NCBI GenBank assembly: GCA_018222765.1
Contig: JAAEZT010000001.1
Location: forward strand, 1 to 64,000
Origin: a bacterium
GTDB taxonomy: Bacteria; Verrucomicrobiota; Verrucomicrobiia; Verrucomicrobiales; Akkermansiaceae
Direction of reading: 5' to 3'
DNA: 64,000 nt
Part shown: piece after piece, positions 1 to 10,500 of the stretch
Layout of the letters: every line of letters starts with the position of its first letter
Position numbering within the stretch: the first letter of the stretch is position 1
Notes under the pieces: model-generated
Database searches by the model: none
What the model was told of the DNA's origin: nothing
The model's input: only the letters and a program-made list of their open reading frames with translations
Program-made: the position numbers and the translations under genes

Positions 1-1966
1 ACTCAGTCGACGAGGACCTCACCAGCCAGTTAATCGCGTGCTTGGTAATGATATTGCCCTTGGAACCACGGCCTTTCACCGTGATTTCCCCGAAAGAAAA
101 GAGTCTGGAGAGATTTCTGAGGCGAAGAGCCGGCTTGATGTGCACCACGACGGCATTTTCCGCGGATTCGGCCTCGGTATCGTGCTCCGCAAAATAAAAT
201 ACGCGAGAACCTTTGGTTCCCCGCCCCATCAGGTAAACCTTGTCGCGAGTCACGCCACCAACCTTGAATCGCTTGGCATAAATCGGCCCGTCGCGCCCTT
301 CCCGATAGATCATGGAGTAGATTTTAGGCTCATCTTTTCGGAAAATCGCCACGTGGACCGGGCGTTTTCCAACGAAGACCTTCTCGGCCACCTTGAGCAC
401 CCGCATCTCAGCATCTTGCGAAAAGGCGATTATGTCATCCAGTGTGGAACATTTCTCGATCGCTTTCTCCTTCTTCAAGCCATAGCCCGCAAAGCCATTT
501 TTCTCGTCCAGGTAGAGCATTTCACTCGCCACCACGACCGCAGACCGCTTCACCGTGCCAAATTCCGCGATCTGGGATTTCCGCTCACGACCCTTGCCAT
601 ACTTCTTTTTGAGCGTCTCGAAATACTTTACCGAGTAACGCGTGATGTTGCGGATATTCTTCTCGGTCTCCTCGATCCGATCTTCCAAGCCCCTAATTTC
701 CTCGTCGGCCCGGAAACTGTCGTATTTGGAAATCCGCTTAATGCGAATTTCCGTCAAACGAATAATATCGTCCCGGGTCACTTCCCGCTTCAGCAGTTTT
801 TTGAAAGGACCCAAGCCCTTGTCAATCGCCTCGATCACCGCCTCCCAAGTCTCACATTCCTCAATGTCCCGGTAGATTCTATTCTCGATAAAAATTTTCT
901 CAAGCGAACTGAAATGCCACTTGTCATTGAGCTCCCCCAACAGGATCTCGAGTTCCATCAAGAGCAACTCTTTGGTCATGCGAGCGCAATTCTTAAGAAT
1001 CTCACTGACCGGCATGAAGATCGGCCGCCCGTCATGAATGACGCAGGAATTAGGGGAAATACTCACCTCGCAATCACTGAAAGCATACAGCGCTTCACGA
1101 GTCGTCTCGGCATCGCAGCCTGCAGGTAAGTGCACCAAAATTTCAACGTTTTCAGCGGTATTATCCTCGATCCTCGAGATCTTGATCTTCCCCTTGTCGT
1201 TGGCATTGACGATGGAATCCATCACCCCGCCGGTCGTTGTCCCAAAAGGAATCGAGCTAATCCGGAGCAACTTGGCTTTCACGATCTCAATCTCAGAACG
1301 CACCCGGATTTTTCCTCCCCGAAGTCCGTCACGATAGTCGCTGACATCAACCAATCCACCGGTTGGAAAATCGGGTACAAGGTCAAAGGGTTTCTTTCGC
1401 AAGACCGCGATGCAGGCGTCGATCAACTCGATGAAATTATGCGGCAAAATCTTACACGCCAATCCCACCGCAATTCCCTCCACACCCTGCGCAAGGAGCA
1501 GCGGAAACTTCATCGGCAAAGTCACCGGCTCCTTGTTCCGACCATCGTAACTCCGCGTCCAATTCGTCGTCTTGGGATTGAACGCCACTTCCAGAGCAAA
1601 GGGCGTGAGACGAGCTTCGATATATCGCGGAGCCGCTGCCCTGTCACCGGTGAGAACGTTTCCCCAGTTTCCCTGAGTATCGATAAGGAGATCCTTTTGC
1701 CCGATCGCCACCATAGCATCGCCGATGGAAGCGTCACCGTGCGGATGATACTTCATCGTGTTTCCCACGATATTGGCAACCTTGTTATAGCGACCATCCT
1801 CGAGCTCCCGCATCGAGTGCAAAATACGCCGCTGAACCGGCTTCAATCCGTCACCCAGATGCGGAACCGCCCGCTCCATGATGACGTAACTGGCATAATC
1901 CAGAAAATATTCGGAATACATCCCTTTCAAGGTGATGTCTTCGCGGGCCTCGGTCGTTTCGTCCAT
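1..1966 (-). CDS. parC: DNA topoisomerase IV subunit A (ParC), C-terminus cut by window edge
   Basis: This frame has no stop down to base 1, so the gene leaves the window with 655 codons visible. It encodes the DNA-cleaving subunit of a type IIA topoisomerase, which decatenates chromosomes together with ParE. Visible hallmarks from the N-terminus are DGLKPVQRRILHSM (about residues 39-52), HPHGD (74-78) and the active-site tyrosine Y115 in RAAAPRYIEARL. The basic/acidic coiled region near residues 430-460 and a partial C-terminal beta region follow. I chose the ATG at 1966 because it gives the usual short N-terminus; no clear Shine-Dalgarno precedes it. parE lies upstream on the same strand, with a secreted-protein gene between them. 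It is assigned ParC rather than GyrA because of this parE proximity and its divergent sequence. Confidence 0.9.
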   Translation of the reverse strand, partial: MDETTEAREDITLKGMYSEYFLDYASYVIMERAVPHLGDGLKPVQRRILHSMRELEDGRYNKVANIVGNTMKYHPHGDASIGDAMVAIGQKDLLIDTQGNWGNVLTGDRAAAPRYIEARLTPFALEVAFNPKTTNWTRSYDGRNKEPVTLPMKFPLLLAQGVEGIAVGLACKILPHNFIELIDACIAVLRKKPFDLVPDFPTGGLVDVSDYRDGLRGGKIRVRSEIEIVKAKLLRISSIPFGTTTGGVMDSIVNANDKGKIKISRIEDNTAENVEILVHLPAGCDAETTREALYAFSDCEVSISPNSCVIHDGRPIFMPVSEILKNCARMTKELLLMELEILLGELNDKWHFSSLEKIFIENRIYRDIEECETWEAVIEAIDKGLGPFKKLLKREVTRDDIIRLTEIRIKRISKYDSFRADEEIRGLEDRIEETEKNIRNITRYSVKYFETLKKKYGKGRERKSQIAEFGTVKRSAVVVASEMLYLDEKNGFAGYGLKKEKAIEKCSTLDDIIAFSQDAEMRVLKVAEKVFVGKRPVHVAIFRKDEPKIYSMIYREGRDGPIYAKRFKVGGVTRDKVYLMGRGTKGSRVFYFAEHDTEAESAENAVVVHIKPALRLRNLSRLFSFGEITVKGRGSKGNIITKHAINWLVRSSSTE

Positions 1967-1980
1967 AGTAAGCAGCAGAA

Positions 1981-2015
1981 AGGCTGATTCGTTAAGAGAA
2001 CTTAACGATCAGCCT
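1981..2015 (-). terminator. Strong hairpin between the lamin-tail gene and parC
   Basis: Arms AGGCTGAT-T-CGTTAAG and CTTAACG-ATCAGCCT pair over 15 bp with one bulged base around an AGAA loop. Read on the minus strand, the stem is followed by TTTCTGCTG, a weak U-tract. It lies directly after the stop of the 690-aa secreted protein and only 14 bases before the parC ATG. It may terminate the upstream transcript, or act as an attenuator or leader structure for parC. The pairing is seen; the role is inferred. Confidence 0.65.
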
Positions 2016-2050
2016 TGCCGTGCCAATTCAAAAATTCGGCTGGGATGCAA

Positions 2051-4123
2051 TTAAGGTGCTTCCGCGACCCGATAGAAGATTTTCGTCTCTCCGACGGCCT
2101 CTGGGTCAACGAAATTGAAGCTCACCGAACCGTCGGGGTTATCAACTTCCGACGCCGGACTTGCCAGCGGAGCCCAAGCATCGGCCTGTCCCAGATCTGT
2201 CGAGGATTCAACCACATAAATATCAGCACCGAGCCCGGTCACCGTCAATGAGCCACTGGTTCCATCCATCGTAAATCCTACAAGCTCCACATTAACCGGC
2301 CCCGGAGGGTCGACCCCCCCATCTGAATTTGCCGCGCCCGGAGAATCGATCGCCGGGGTCACATCATCTCCAAACGGACCCGCAATCAGGTCGCCTGTTC
2401 CGTTGGGATTCCGATACACGTATGCAGGGACAAACCCATTCGTACTGAGGACATTCGTAAACCCAAGAGATTCAGCATAGCCAAAGCCAACTGCTCCGGG
2501 AGCATCACCAGGCTCCACCAAAGAAACCGCATCCAAAAGACTTACCCATGGCGTTGAATCCAGTGTTCCATCGTTATCAACATCCAAATCAACTCCTGTC
2601 GCCCCCGTAAATCCGGTAACCAATAAGAAGGTCAGGGAGTCACCGTTCTCAAAGATATTGGTTCCCGCAGGATAATCGGGAGTCGCCAGCAGCATATTAT
2701 CACTCCCTATGACGAAATAATTTCCGGTAGCCGAAGAACCGTTGAGGCTATATGCGCGATCCACATTGCCGCTCGTATCTCCGGCGCCAAAATCACCAAG
2801 AACAATCAACCAGACATCAGTGAGATCAAAATCCGCCTCTGCGCTGTAAAGTTCGACATACTCGTCATCGTCCGCCCCCACATCATCAGTCCGGATCTCA
2901 TTGATCACAATCGTCGGAAGCTCCGATGCTTCATCGTCAGTAACAATGATCGTCAAATTCCGCTCTAAAATGATCGCTCCGGGATCGCTCACGGTCACAG
3001 TTACCGTCTGGGAACCATCAGACAAAACGTCATCGACTCCCGTGACAGTAAATGTTCCAGACGTCGCGTTCGGAGGAATCGAGACAGTAGCAGGAGCCGA
3101 GGCTTCGCTGGAATCATCTACTCCAACATCGAAAGTATAACCACTGGGGCTCGCATCACTGATCGTCACAGTCACTGCAGAAGATCCTCCATTTTCAGAA
3201 AAGACGGTAGGAACTGCGGCGACCTCAATCGTAGGAATTGGTGCCTCGTCGTCGGAAACTGTCACGGTAGCAGAACCGGTAAACAAATTCGGCCCTGACG
3301 CCGTGATCTGAACGCTCTGATCAGCATCCTGGTCGGCATCATCCACCGCATCGATGTCAAAGTCAGCGGATGCCGCCAACGCCGGTATCTCAACCGTGGC
3401 CGGCACCGTGAGTTCAGTCAGATCACTACTCGACAGAGTCACCGTGAGACTTGCAGTCAAATCTCCGGTCCGGGTTACCGTCCCGGTTGCCGCGCTTGCC
3501 CCAGCAGATTCCAAGAAGCTCGATGGATCAACTGACACACTCAGGGAATCCCCACCGAAAGGAGAACCGCCAATTTGAGTGCCGGGAGAAAACAAAGCTC
3601 CATTCGATCCAGCTGCAGCTGAGTGCCCCACGAAAGTCACTCCAGTCAAATCTGGGTCCCTCACCAAAGATTCGTTATTCCCGCCCTCAGATCCGTATGT
3701 CACCGAAACGACCTGGGTAAGACTCTCATCAAAGACGGTGACAGTGTCTCCTCCATTGTTGAGACCTACCAAGCCCTCACTCGCTACCTGAACCACAGAA
3801 TTTCCAAATGTCCCTGTCGGGGTTCCACCACCGAAAACAACCACAGCCTGTCCATCAGCAACAACTGTAGACCCCACAAAGGTGTGCCTCAACCCAAACC
3901 CATCGTTGATTGTCCAATTCTCAATATCCACGTCCCCACCGGTCATGTTTACCAATTCAATAAATTCGTCCTGCGAACTGTCTCTGGTGCCATCACCATT
4001 AGCATCACCCGAGATGTCCGACGCAGGATCCGCGTGCAGTTCGTTGATAACCCATTGGCCCAAGGCCGCTTGCCCCAGCAATACCGGGACCAAAAGTGTC
4101 GCTAATTTGAATATCTTCTTCAT
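2051..4123 (-). CDS. Secreted lamin-tail domain / Calx-beta repeat protein
   Basis: The 690-residue product begins with a signal peptide (MKKIFKLATLLVPVLLGQAALGQ region, cleaved near residue 23). A lamin-tail (LTD) domain follows (about 24-140; INELHAD...EFIELVN). Next come two Calx-beta-like stretches (about 195-290 and 300-395), each opening with an SVDPS/EVAAVP segment and ending in a VSDDEAP or VTDDEAS linker. A second LTD-like domain (about 400-500; INEIRTDD...EYVELYS) and a short C-terminal beta domain typical of verrucomicrobial exported proteins complete it. LTD and Calx-beta modules serve in cell-surface adhesion or calcium binding in other families; the actual function here is unknown. 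The gene sits between parE and parC on the same strand. A TTGCGT/TATAGG-like promoter in 4124-4230 is possible but weak. Confidence 0.85.
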   Translation of the reverse strand: MKKIFKLATLLVPVLLGQAALGQWVINELHADPASDISGDANGDGTRDSSQDEFIELVNMTGGDVDIENWTINDGFGLRHTFVGSTVVADGQAVVVFGGGTPTGTFGNSVVQVASEGLVGLNNGGDTVTVFDESLTQVVSVTYGSEGGNNESLVRDPDLTGVTFVGHSAAAGSNGALFSPGTQIGGSPFGGDSLSVSVDPSSFLESAGASAATGTVTRTGDLTASLTVTLSSSDLTELTVPATVEIPALAASADFDIDAVDDADQDADQSVQITASGPNLFTGSATVTVSDDEAPIPTIEVAAVPTVFSENGGSSAVTVTISDASPSGYTFDVGVDDSSEASAPATVSIPPNATSGTFTVTGVDDVLSDGSQTVTVTVSDPGAIILERNLTIIVTDDEASELPTIVINEIRTDDVGADDDEYVELYSAEADFDLTDVWLIVLGDFGAGDTSGNVDRAYSLNGSSATGNYFVIGSDNMLLATPDYPAGTNIFENGDSLTFLLVTGFTGATGVDLDVDNDGTLDSTPWVSLLDAVSLVEPGDAPGAVGFGYAESLGFTNVLSTNGFVPAYVYRNPNGTGDLIAGPFGDDVTPAIDSPGAANSDGGVDPPGPVNVELVGFTMDGTSGSLTVTGLGADIYVVESSTDLGQADAWAPLASPASEVDNPDGSVSFNFVDPEAVGETKIFYRVAEAP

Positions 4124-4230
4124 GAAAAGGGAGTGTTTGACTGACTGACCGTAACCACGATCTATGCCACCTATAGCCGCTCTTTTCCAAGACGCAAAAC
4201 TCTTCTTTTCGGCCTGGTCGTTGCGGGAGC

Positions 4231-6084
4231 TTAAACCTCGGCGGAATCCACGTCTTCTCGAAGATTCTCGATAATGTAGCCTTGCCGGTCCGGGGTGTTT
4301 TTTCCCATGTAAAATGTCAGCATTTCCTTGAGACCTTTCCCCTCTTCCATCTGGACCTGGTCGAGCCGCATGTCATTCCCGATCATGAACTTGAATTCAT
4401 CCGGCGAAATCTCACCCAATCCCTTGAATCGGGTAATCTCGGGATTTCGGCCCAGCTCAGCCACCGCAGCCTCCCGCTCTTCGTCATCGTAACAATAAAT
4501 TGTCTTCTTCTTGTTTCGCACCCGGAAAAGCGGGGTTTGCAAGATATGGAGATGCCCTTCCCTAATCAGCTCGGGGAAGAATTGCAAAAAGAAAGTCAGC
4601 AACAGCAAACGAATGTGCATTCCGTCGACATCAGCATCGGTCGCGATCACCACCCGATTAAAACGAAGCGACTCAATATCGTCTTCAATCCCCAACGCCG
4701 CCTGCAGAAGCGCAAATTCCTCATTCTCATAAACGACCTTTTTCGTAAGACTGAAGGTATTCAAAGGCTTTCCTCTGAGCGAGAAGACAGCCTGCGATTC
4801 CACATCGCGGCATTTTGTGATCGAGCCACTCGCGGAGTCACCCTCGGTCAGGAAAACCGTAGTTTCCTCGCGGCGTTTGTGCTTGGTATTAAAATGCGCC
4901 CGACAATCCCGAAGCTTCTTGTTGTGCACCTTCACCTGCCGCGCCCGCTCGCGCGCCAGCTTTTTCACCCCGCTCAATTCCTTGCGCTCACGCTCCGCAG
5001 CGACAATCCGCTTTTGCATCGCCTCGGCGACGTCTGAGTTCTTATGAAGGAAGTTATCCAGCTGCTCCTTCAGGAAATTGCTAATAAATGTCCTCACTGT
5101 TTCCCCCTCCGGTGCCACTGTCGTCGAGCCCAATTTCGTTTTGGTCTGGCTCTCAAAAACCGGTTCCTCGATCCGCACCGAGATCGCACCAACCAGCCCC
5201 GCTCGAATATCCGAGGGATCGTAGCTCTTCTTATAGAAATCTCGCAGCACCTTGACAATCGCCTCACGAAAAGCAGCCAAATGGGTCCCCCCTTGGGTAG
5301 TATGCTGACCATTCACGAATGAGTAGTAGTCCTCAGACCCGGTCACACCGTGCGTAAAGGCCACCTCAATGTCGTGGCCGGTCAGATGAATCGGCGCATA
5401 AAGCGGCTCTTCATCCATCTCCTCCTTCAAGAGATCCAGCAGACCATTCTTCGACTTAAATTTCTTCCCGTTGAACACGAGCGCCAGCCCGGGGTTGAGG
5501 TAAGAATAATAGCGACACATTTTCTCCACGAAGGGAGCCTTGAAATTGGTTCGCTGTGGAAACAACGAGCGATCCACCTCAAAAGCTAGGCGCGTTCCCC
5601 CTTCGGACTTGTCTACCCGTGGCCGCTTCATCTCCTCAACGACCTCGCCTTTGCTGAACTCGATCGCTTTCGTCTTCCCCTCGCGCCAAGCCTGAATCTC
5701 AAAAAACTCACTCAAGGCATTCACCGCCTTAATTCCCACGCCGTTCAATCCCACTGACTTTTTAAAGGCCTCACTGTCGTACTTCGCTCCGGTATTGATC
5801 TTGGCGGCACAATCCATCAGCTTTCCGAGAGGAATCCCCCGCCCAAAATCACGGACCTCCACACGGCCGGCTTCATCGATATCGATGGTAATTTCCTTAC
5901 CATGCCCCATCACAAATTCGTCCACCGAATTGTCCAAAGCCTCTTTTAGGAGGATGTATATCCCATCATCAGACGATGATCCGTCACCCAGCTTTCCAAT
6001 ATACATTCCCGGGCGCAGACGAATGTGCTCACGCCAATCCAGGCTCTTAATATCGTCTTCAGTGTAACTCGCGGCGGCGGCCAT
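4231..6084 (-). CDS. parE: DNA topoisomerase IV subunit B (ParE)
   Basis: This is the ATPase subunit of topoisomerase IV (617 aa), the partner of the ParC encoded downstream. Seen are the GHKL ATP-binding signature [10 protein letters not shown] (about 48-57), GRGIPLG (about 81-87), [16 protein letters not shown], the transducer region, the TOPRIM motif TEGDSASGS (about 413-421) and DADVDGMH (about 483-490). Length fits ParE and is shorter than most GyrB. An upstream ATG at 6111 is in frame, but the ATG at 6084 has AAGGAT about 10 bases upstream and gives the usual N-terminus ahead of the [10 protein letters not shown] motif, so I prefer it. The 107-base gap to the lamin-tail gene has no strong hairpin, so readthrough toward parC is possible. 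Confidence 0.9.
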   Translation of the reverse strand: MAAAASYTEDDIKSLDWREHIRLRPGMYIGKLGDGSSSDDGIYILLKEALDNSVDEFVMGHGKEITIDIDEAGRVEVRDFGRGIPLGKLMDCAAKINTGAKYDSEAFKKSVGLNGVGIKAVNALSEFFEIQAWREGKTKAIEFSKGEVVEEMKRPRVDKSEGGTRLAFEVDRSLFPQRTNFKAPFVEKMCRYYSYLNPGLALVFNGKKFKSKNGLLDLLKEEMDEEPLYAPIHLTGHDIEVAFTHGVTGSEDYYSFVNGQHTTQGGTHLAAFREAIVKVLRDFYKKSYDPSDIRAGLVGAISVRIEEPVFESQTKTKLGSTTVAPEGETVRTFISNFLKEQLDNFLHKNSDVAEAMQKRIVAAERERKELSGVKKLARERARQVKVHNKKLRDCRAHFNTKHKRREETTVFLTEGDSASGSITKCRDVESQAVFSLRGKPLNTFSLTKKVVYENEEFALLQAALGIEDDIESLRFNRVVIATDADVDGMHIRLLLLTFFLQFFPELIREGHLHILQTPLFRVRNKKKTIYCYDDEEREAAVAELGRNPEITRFKGLGEISPDEFKFMIGNDMRLDQVQMEEGKGLKEMLTFYMGKNTPDRQGYIIENLREDVDSAEV

Positions 6085-6745
6085 GGACGGGAGTATCCTT
6101 AAGCATTCCAAAATATCAAGGAAAGGCTGAGAAAGTCCTTTTTCAGCACCCCCCCCTCAACACCTCTTCTTCTTGAAGGACGAAAAAATCTCTCGACCCT
6201 CAGATTCTTTGCTCCGCGATAGTTCTCGCGATCGTCATTTTCGGGGAATCCAAGTTTCAAATCTCAAGACCGAAGTCAAGAGCACTCCCCCAGTGAAGAG
6301 GAACAACAAAAGCCGTTTCGGGTCCTCATCCCCATCAATCTCCACATCCCGATTAATCCCTTAAAAACACTGAATTAAAGCACATTATAGCGATTTTAAA
6401 TCACCGCATCAATTCCCTGGACCCCAACTATCGAATTGGTGATTAAGGCCGAAATTTTAGCAAGAAATAAACTCTCCTCCGTCAAAACGCCCCCCCAAAA
6501 CCTATCTCATCAGCTGATTTAATGATTTCACGGTGGAGAGAGGGAATGGTGTCAGGAGTGCGCCATAACTGGGATTTTCTCAACACGACCAGAGCGCTGT
6601 TCCACAAGCTGAGGCATTCCGCCCAGAAAAAGCTTGTCGAGGTGCCTAGAATGTTCATTCTGAAGCCTGTAACGGCTAGGTTTTGCCCTCTCCATAAATA
6701 ATATATGGATTTTCAAAACTCCTCCGCACTGCATAAAACAACGCT
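6085..6745. other. Intergenic region between divergent parE and PEP-CTERM genes
   Basis: These 661 bases should hold the promoters of two divergent genes. The only clear structure is a hairpin at 6126-6147 (GCTGAGAAA / TTTTTCAGC, loop GTCC), which in minus-strand sense lies in the parE leader about 40 bases before its ATG. AT-rich stretches near 6350-6420 and 6690-6720 (the latter with ATAAATAATATATGG) are plausible promoter DNA. The short frames here show no domain, RBS or codon bias and are not called. Confidence 0.6.
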
Positions 6746-7456
6746 ATGAAAAATAAAAAACTTAGAATCCTCTCCGCCCTCTGCGTCGCGATTTTCGCGC
6801 CAGGCTTGGCAAGCGGGGCTTCCATCACTGTCAACAACGCCAGCTTTGAAGACAACGCTCTGGCTGACTTCACTGCCAACGCTTGGGCCGATGCCATTCC
6901 CAACGGCTGGGTTTCCCAAGGGAACATTCCTGGAACACCAGGTCCAGGCGCGCCAACTGTGGATGGCAACTTCAACCAAACCTTCCTTGAGTTCCATGAC
7001 GCGATCGGAGCCAGCGGCGGTGATGGGCTGAATAACCTCGGTATACGAACTGGCGGATTTATCTACCAAGACCTTGGAGTTCTTTTCCAGCCCAACACCA
7101 CTTACACAGTCGACATCATGGTCAATCGTCGCGGGGGCGCCAACAACGTTGGTTTCTTCGGCATCGCTGATAGCACTGCGACTCTTTTGGGAACGCCTGG
7201 TGCTACCAACAGTTCCGCGATCGGAACATCAAACCAGTTCTTGGCAGTCTCATCACTTGATCCTGCTGCCGGAAATGTTGCCACCTTCACTACCGGAGCA
7301 ACCGTTCCTGCCGGAAATGTCATCCTCGCAGTCGGTGCCACAACTGGCAACGTGGTCTATGACCTCGTTTCGGTTGACGCGACAGCGATTCCGGAGCCCT
7401 CCTCCATGGCCATGATCCTCCTGGCCGGATTAGGAGTCTTCCGCCGTCGGCGCTAG
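6746..7456 (+). CDS. PEP-CTERM sorted exported protein
   Basis: The 236-aa product has a signal peptide (about 1-27, ending LASGAS). It continues as a beta-rich body opening with ITVNNASFEDN, resembling the carbohydrate-binding-like N-terminal region of many PEP-CTERM proteins. The C-terminal sorting signal is PEPSS, then a hydrophobic helix MAMILLAGLGVF, then RRRR. By family knowledge, the tail is recognised by an exosortase, which processes the protein for surface or exopolysaccharide-associated export. The gene lies 109 bases upstream of the first FG-GAP/UnbV gene on the same strand but is separated from it by a good terminator. The ligand and role are unknown. Confidence 0.9.
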   Translation: MKNKKLRILSALCVAIFAPGLASGASITVNNASFEDNALADFTANAWADAIPNGWVSQGNIPGTPGPGAPTVDGNFNQTFLEFHDAIGASGGDGLNNLGIRTGGFIYQDLGVLFQPNTTYTVDIMVNRRGGANNVGFFGIADSTATLLGTPGATNSSAIGTSNQFLAVSSLDPAAGNVATFTTGATVPAGNVILAVGATTGNVVYDLVSVDATAIPEPSSMAMILLAGLGVFRRRR

Positions 7457-7481
7457 GCATACCTGCAAAGAAAGTTGTTTT

Positions 7482-7513
7482 AAAAAGGTCACCGGGCAAC
7501 TGGTGGCCTTTTT
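7482..7513 (+). terminator. Intrinsic terminator after the PEP-CTERM gene
   Basis: AAAAAGGTCACC pairs with GGTGGCCTTTTT (one G-U pair) around a short GGGCAACT loop and runs into a T-tract. It ends the PEP-CTERM transcript 52 bases before the next ATG. Confidence 0.9.
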
Positions 7514-7565
7514 TCTCCCCCTGTGGTATCTCATGCCAACTTAAGCACCGCTCAATCTCACAGGT

Positions 7566-10500
7566 ATGAGTCTAACTAAAACGACAATCTTTTGGACCCT
7601 CCGGGCGCTCACCTGCGCGCCCATCGCCATCCTCTCTTCCTGCGGCCCCGATGACCCTGAGCCCGTTGGCACCCAGGCTCCGCCATCTACTCTGTCGGAA
7701 GGGCAATCCTCCGACCTCAATATTCTTGCGACCACCGAAAGCGACCCCGACCTGATGGATCTCGATCCTCTTAAAGACGGATGGGATAGCGAGCACCTCA
7801 GCTCTCTGGCTGGAGAACAACTCAAAAAACTCGCCGAAGTCTTCGAATCCTCGGGCTTCTCCGACCAAAGCAAACTTCCAAAGATCTTTACCGACGAGGT
7901 CGACTGCAATTCTCTGCGCCCTTTAGATCTCAAAAACGTCCTTCCAGATGAGGACACCACCGTTCTCCGTCCCTCCTCTTTCCCAATCACGGCAGCCAAG
8001 GTTTCCTTATCCAATTGCTTTTCTGCTCTCACCTCATCCGCACCAGCCGACGGCGAACGCTATGCCAAATTTAAAATTATCGGCATCACCCCCATTGAAC
8101 AAGGCTTCCAATCAACTCAGCTCGTTTCATTGAACATTCGCAACGGCACCTCTGCCTGGGAACAGAATGCCACCTGGAATATCGCCTGGAAACGAAATGG
8201 CTCCGAGTCACCTCTGATCAATTCTCTGAAGCTAGAGGAATTTGAAGAGATTCACAGCGCGACCAAGGGGGTGTGGTTTTCCGACCAAACCGCCTCGGTG
8301 TTCTCCAAAGAAACTGAAATTTCCATTGCCACCGGTCAGTTCGGAATGGGAATTGGAGAGTGGACAGAACGGCTCAACGATTACCTCCTCGTTATGCAGT
8401 ATGGTCACAACGGCCTTGCCGTCGGTGATGTCAATGGAGACGGCTTTGAAGATCTTTACCGATGCCAGACCGGTGGACTACCCAACCGACTTTTTCTCGG
8501 CATGCCCGATGGAACCCTGCGCGACTACTCCAGAGAAGCGGGACTCGATTTTCTAGACAACTGCCGGGGTGCTCTCTTCATCGATCTGGACAACGACGAA
8601 GATCAAGACCTCGTCCTCGCCATGCCTCTTCAGGTTGTTTTCTTCAAAAATGATGGCTCGGGGAAATTCGAAATCGCCACCCAAATTGATCAACAAAATG
8701 TCTATTCATTGGCCGCGGCTGATTTTGATCATGATGGCGATTTAGACATCTACACCTGTGTCTACTATGCCGACGAGGAAATCCGGGCTGAGCTTCCCAT
8801 TCCGATGCCCATCTACGATGCCAAAAACGGAGGGCAAAACGCGCTGCTCGAGAATGATGGTAATTGGAAATTCACCAACATCACCAAAGCTACCGGTCTT
8901 GCCGTAGACAACAGCCGCTTTTCCTTCGCGGCCATTTGGGAAGACTACAACAACGATGGATATCTCGACCTTTACGTCGTCAATGACTTTGGGCACAACA
9001 ACCTCTACGAAAACAAGGGCGGCCACTTCCAACACATCACCGAACAATCGGGAACAAGAAACGGCACCTTTGGCATGTCCGCCTCATCGGCTGACTTCAA
9101 TCACGACGGATGGATGGACCTCTACAAAGCCAGCATGTTTTCCTCGGCCGGAAATCGTGTGGTCACTCAAGAGCAATTCCTTCCCACGGCCGCTCCCGCC
9201 ATTAAGAATGCCATGTTCCAAATGGCACAGGGTAACACCCTTTTCACCAACACCGGGGAAGGCTCATTCCGCGACGATGGCATCGCAGCCGGAGTCTCAA
9301 TGGGACGATGGAGTTGGGGATCCATCTTCATGGACTTCAACAACGACAGCTGGGAGGACCTCTTTGTCACCAACGGATTCGTCACCGGTCGAAACCCGAA
9401 TGATTTGTGAACGATCTACTGGCGACAGGTCTTGTCCCAAATCCCTACCGAGGAAACCAAAATCCCTGACATGGCGAGCCCCGAATCATCCTACCGGAAA
9501 CACTTAAATCGCCTTAATGACTTAGTCTCGAACGGAGAATCGCTCAGCGGCCACGAACGAAACTGTGCTTTCCTCAATATTCAAGGTGGCCGCTTTGCCA
9601 CGATTTCCTCGGTAAGCGGACTTGATTTTGATGACGACGCTCGCTCGCCCGTGAGCATCGACTGGGATCGGGATGGCGATCTCGACCTCTGGGTTGCCAA
9701 CCGAACCGCACCGCAACTTCGCTTCCTCCGCAATAATACTCCAAAGAAAAATGACTTTGTTTCCCTGAGACTCCGCGGAACGAAGTCGAACATCGACGGC
9801 ATCGGAGCCCGCGTGGAAATTTCTCTGAAAAAAAATCAAGCAGGACCACCCTTGATAAAAACGCTCAAAGCAGGCGAAGGCTTTCTGGGACAATCATCCA
9901 AGTGGCTCCACTTCGGACTGGGCCACGAGTCCACCCTTGATCAAGTCATTGTGAAGTGGCCGGGCGGCGCTACGGAAAAGTTCTCCTCCATCTCTCCAAA
10001 CGGACATTTTCTTCTCGAGGAGGGAACAGGAAACGCCCAAACGATCAAACGCGAAGTCACCTCCCTTCCCTATACCTCGAAACCCGCTCCCGTTTCACTC
10101 AATTCTAATTCGAGCCGCATTCTCACTCCCACCCGAACCGCCCTCCCTCCCCTTCGGTATAACGACCTTCAGGGGAAATCGAAAAAGATTAATCTTTCCC
10201 AGGGACACCCTATCTTGATCAACCTTTGGGCAAGTTGGTGCCCTGCCTGCCTTGAGGAGCTCAGCAATTGGAAAGCCCACCAAAATGGTCTTCGCTCCGC
10301 TGGTATTGAGGTCATTACCATTTCGACTGATCTCATTGACGGGAGAGAGGACACCTCAGCGGACACCACCCGCTCCGCTCTCGACAAGCTCTCCCTCCCC
10401 TTCGCCGCTGGGATCGCCGACGAAGAGCTCTACACCCGCCTTCGACAAGCACACAACTGGCCATTCCTGCGCCGCATTCCCATGCCGGTACCCACCAGTT

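Noticed and set aside
38..1987. Forward-strand open frames of 363 and 285 codons
   Set aside because: They are antisense to parC, whose minus-strand frame shows all ParC motifs; the forward products have no domain.
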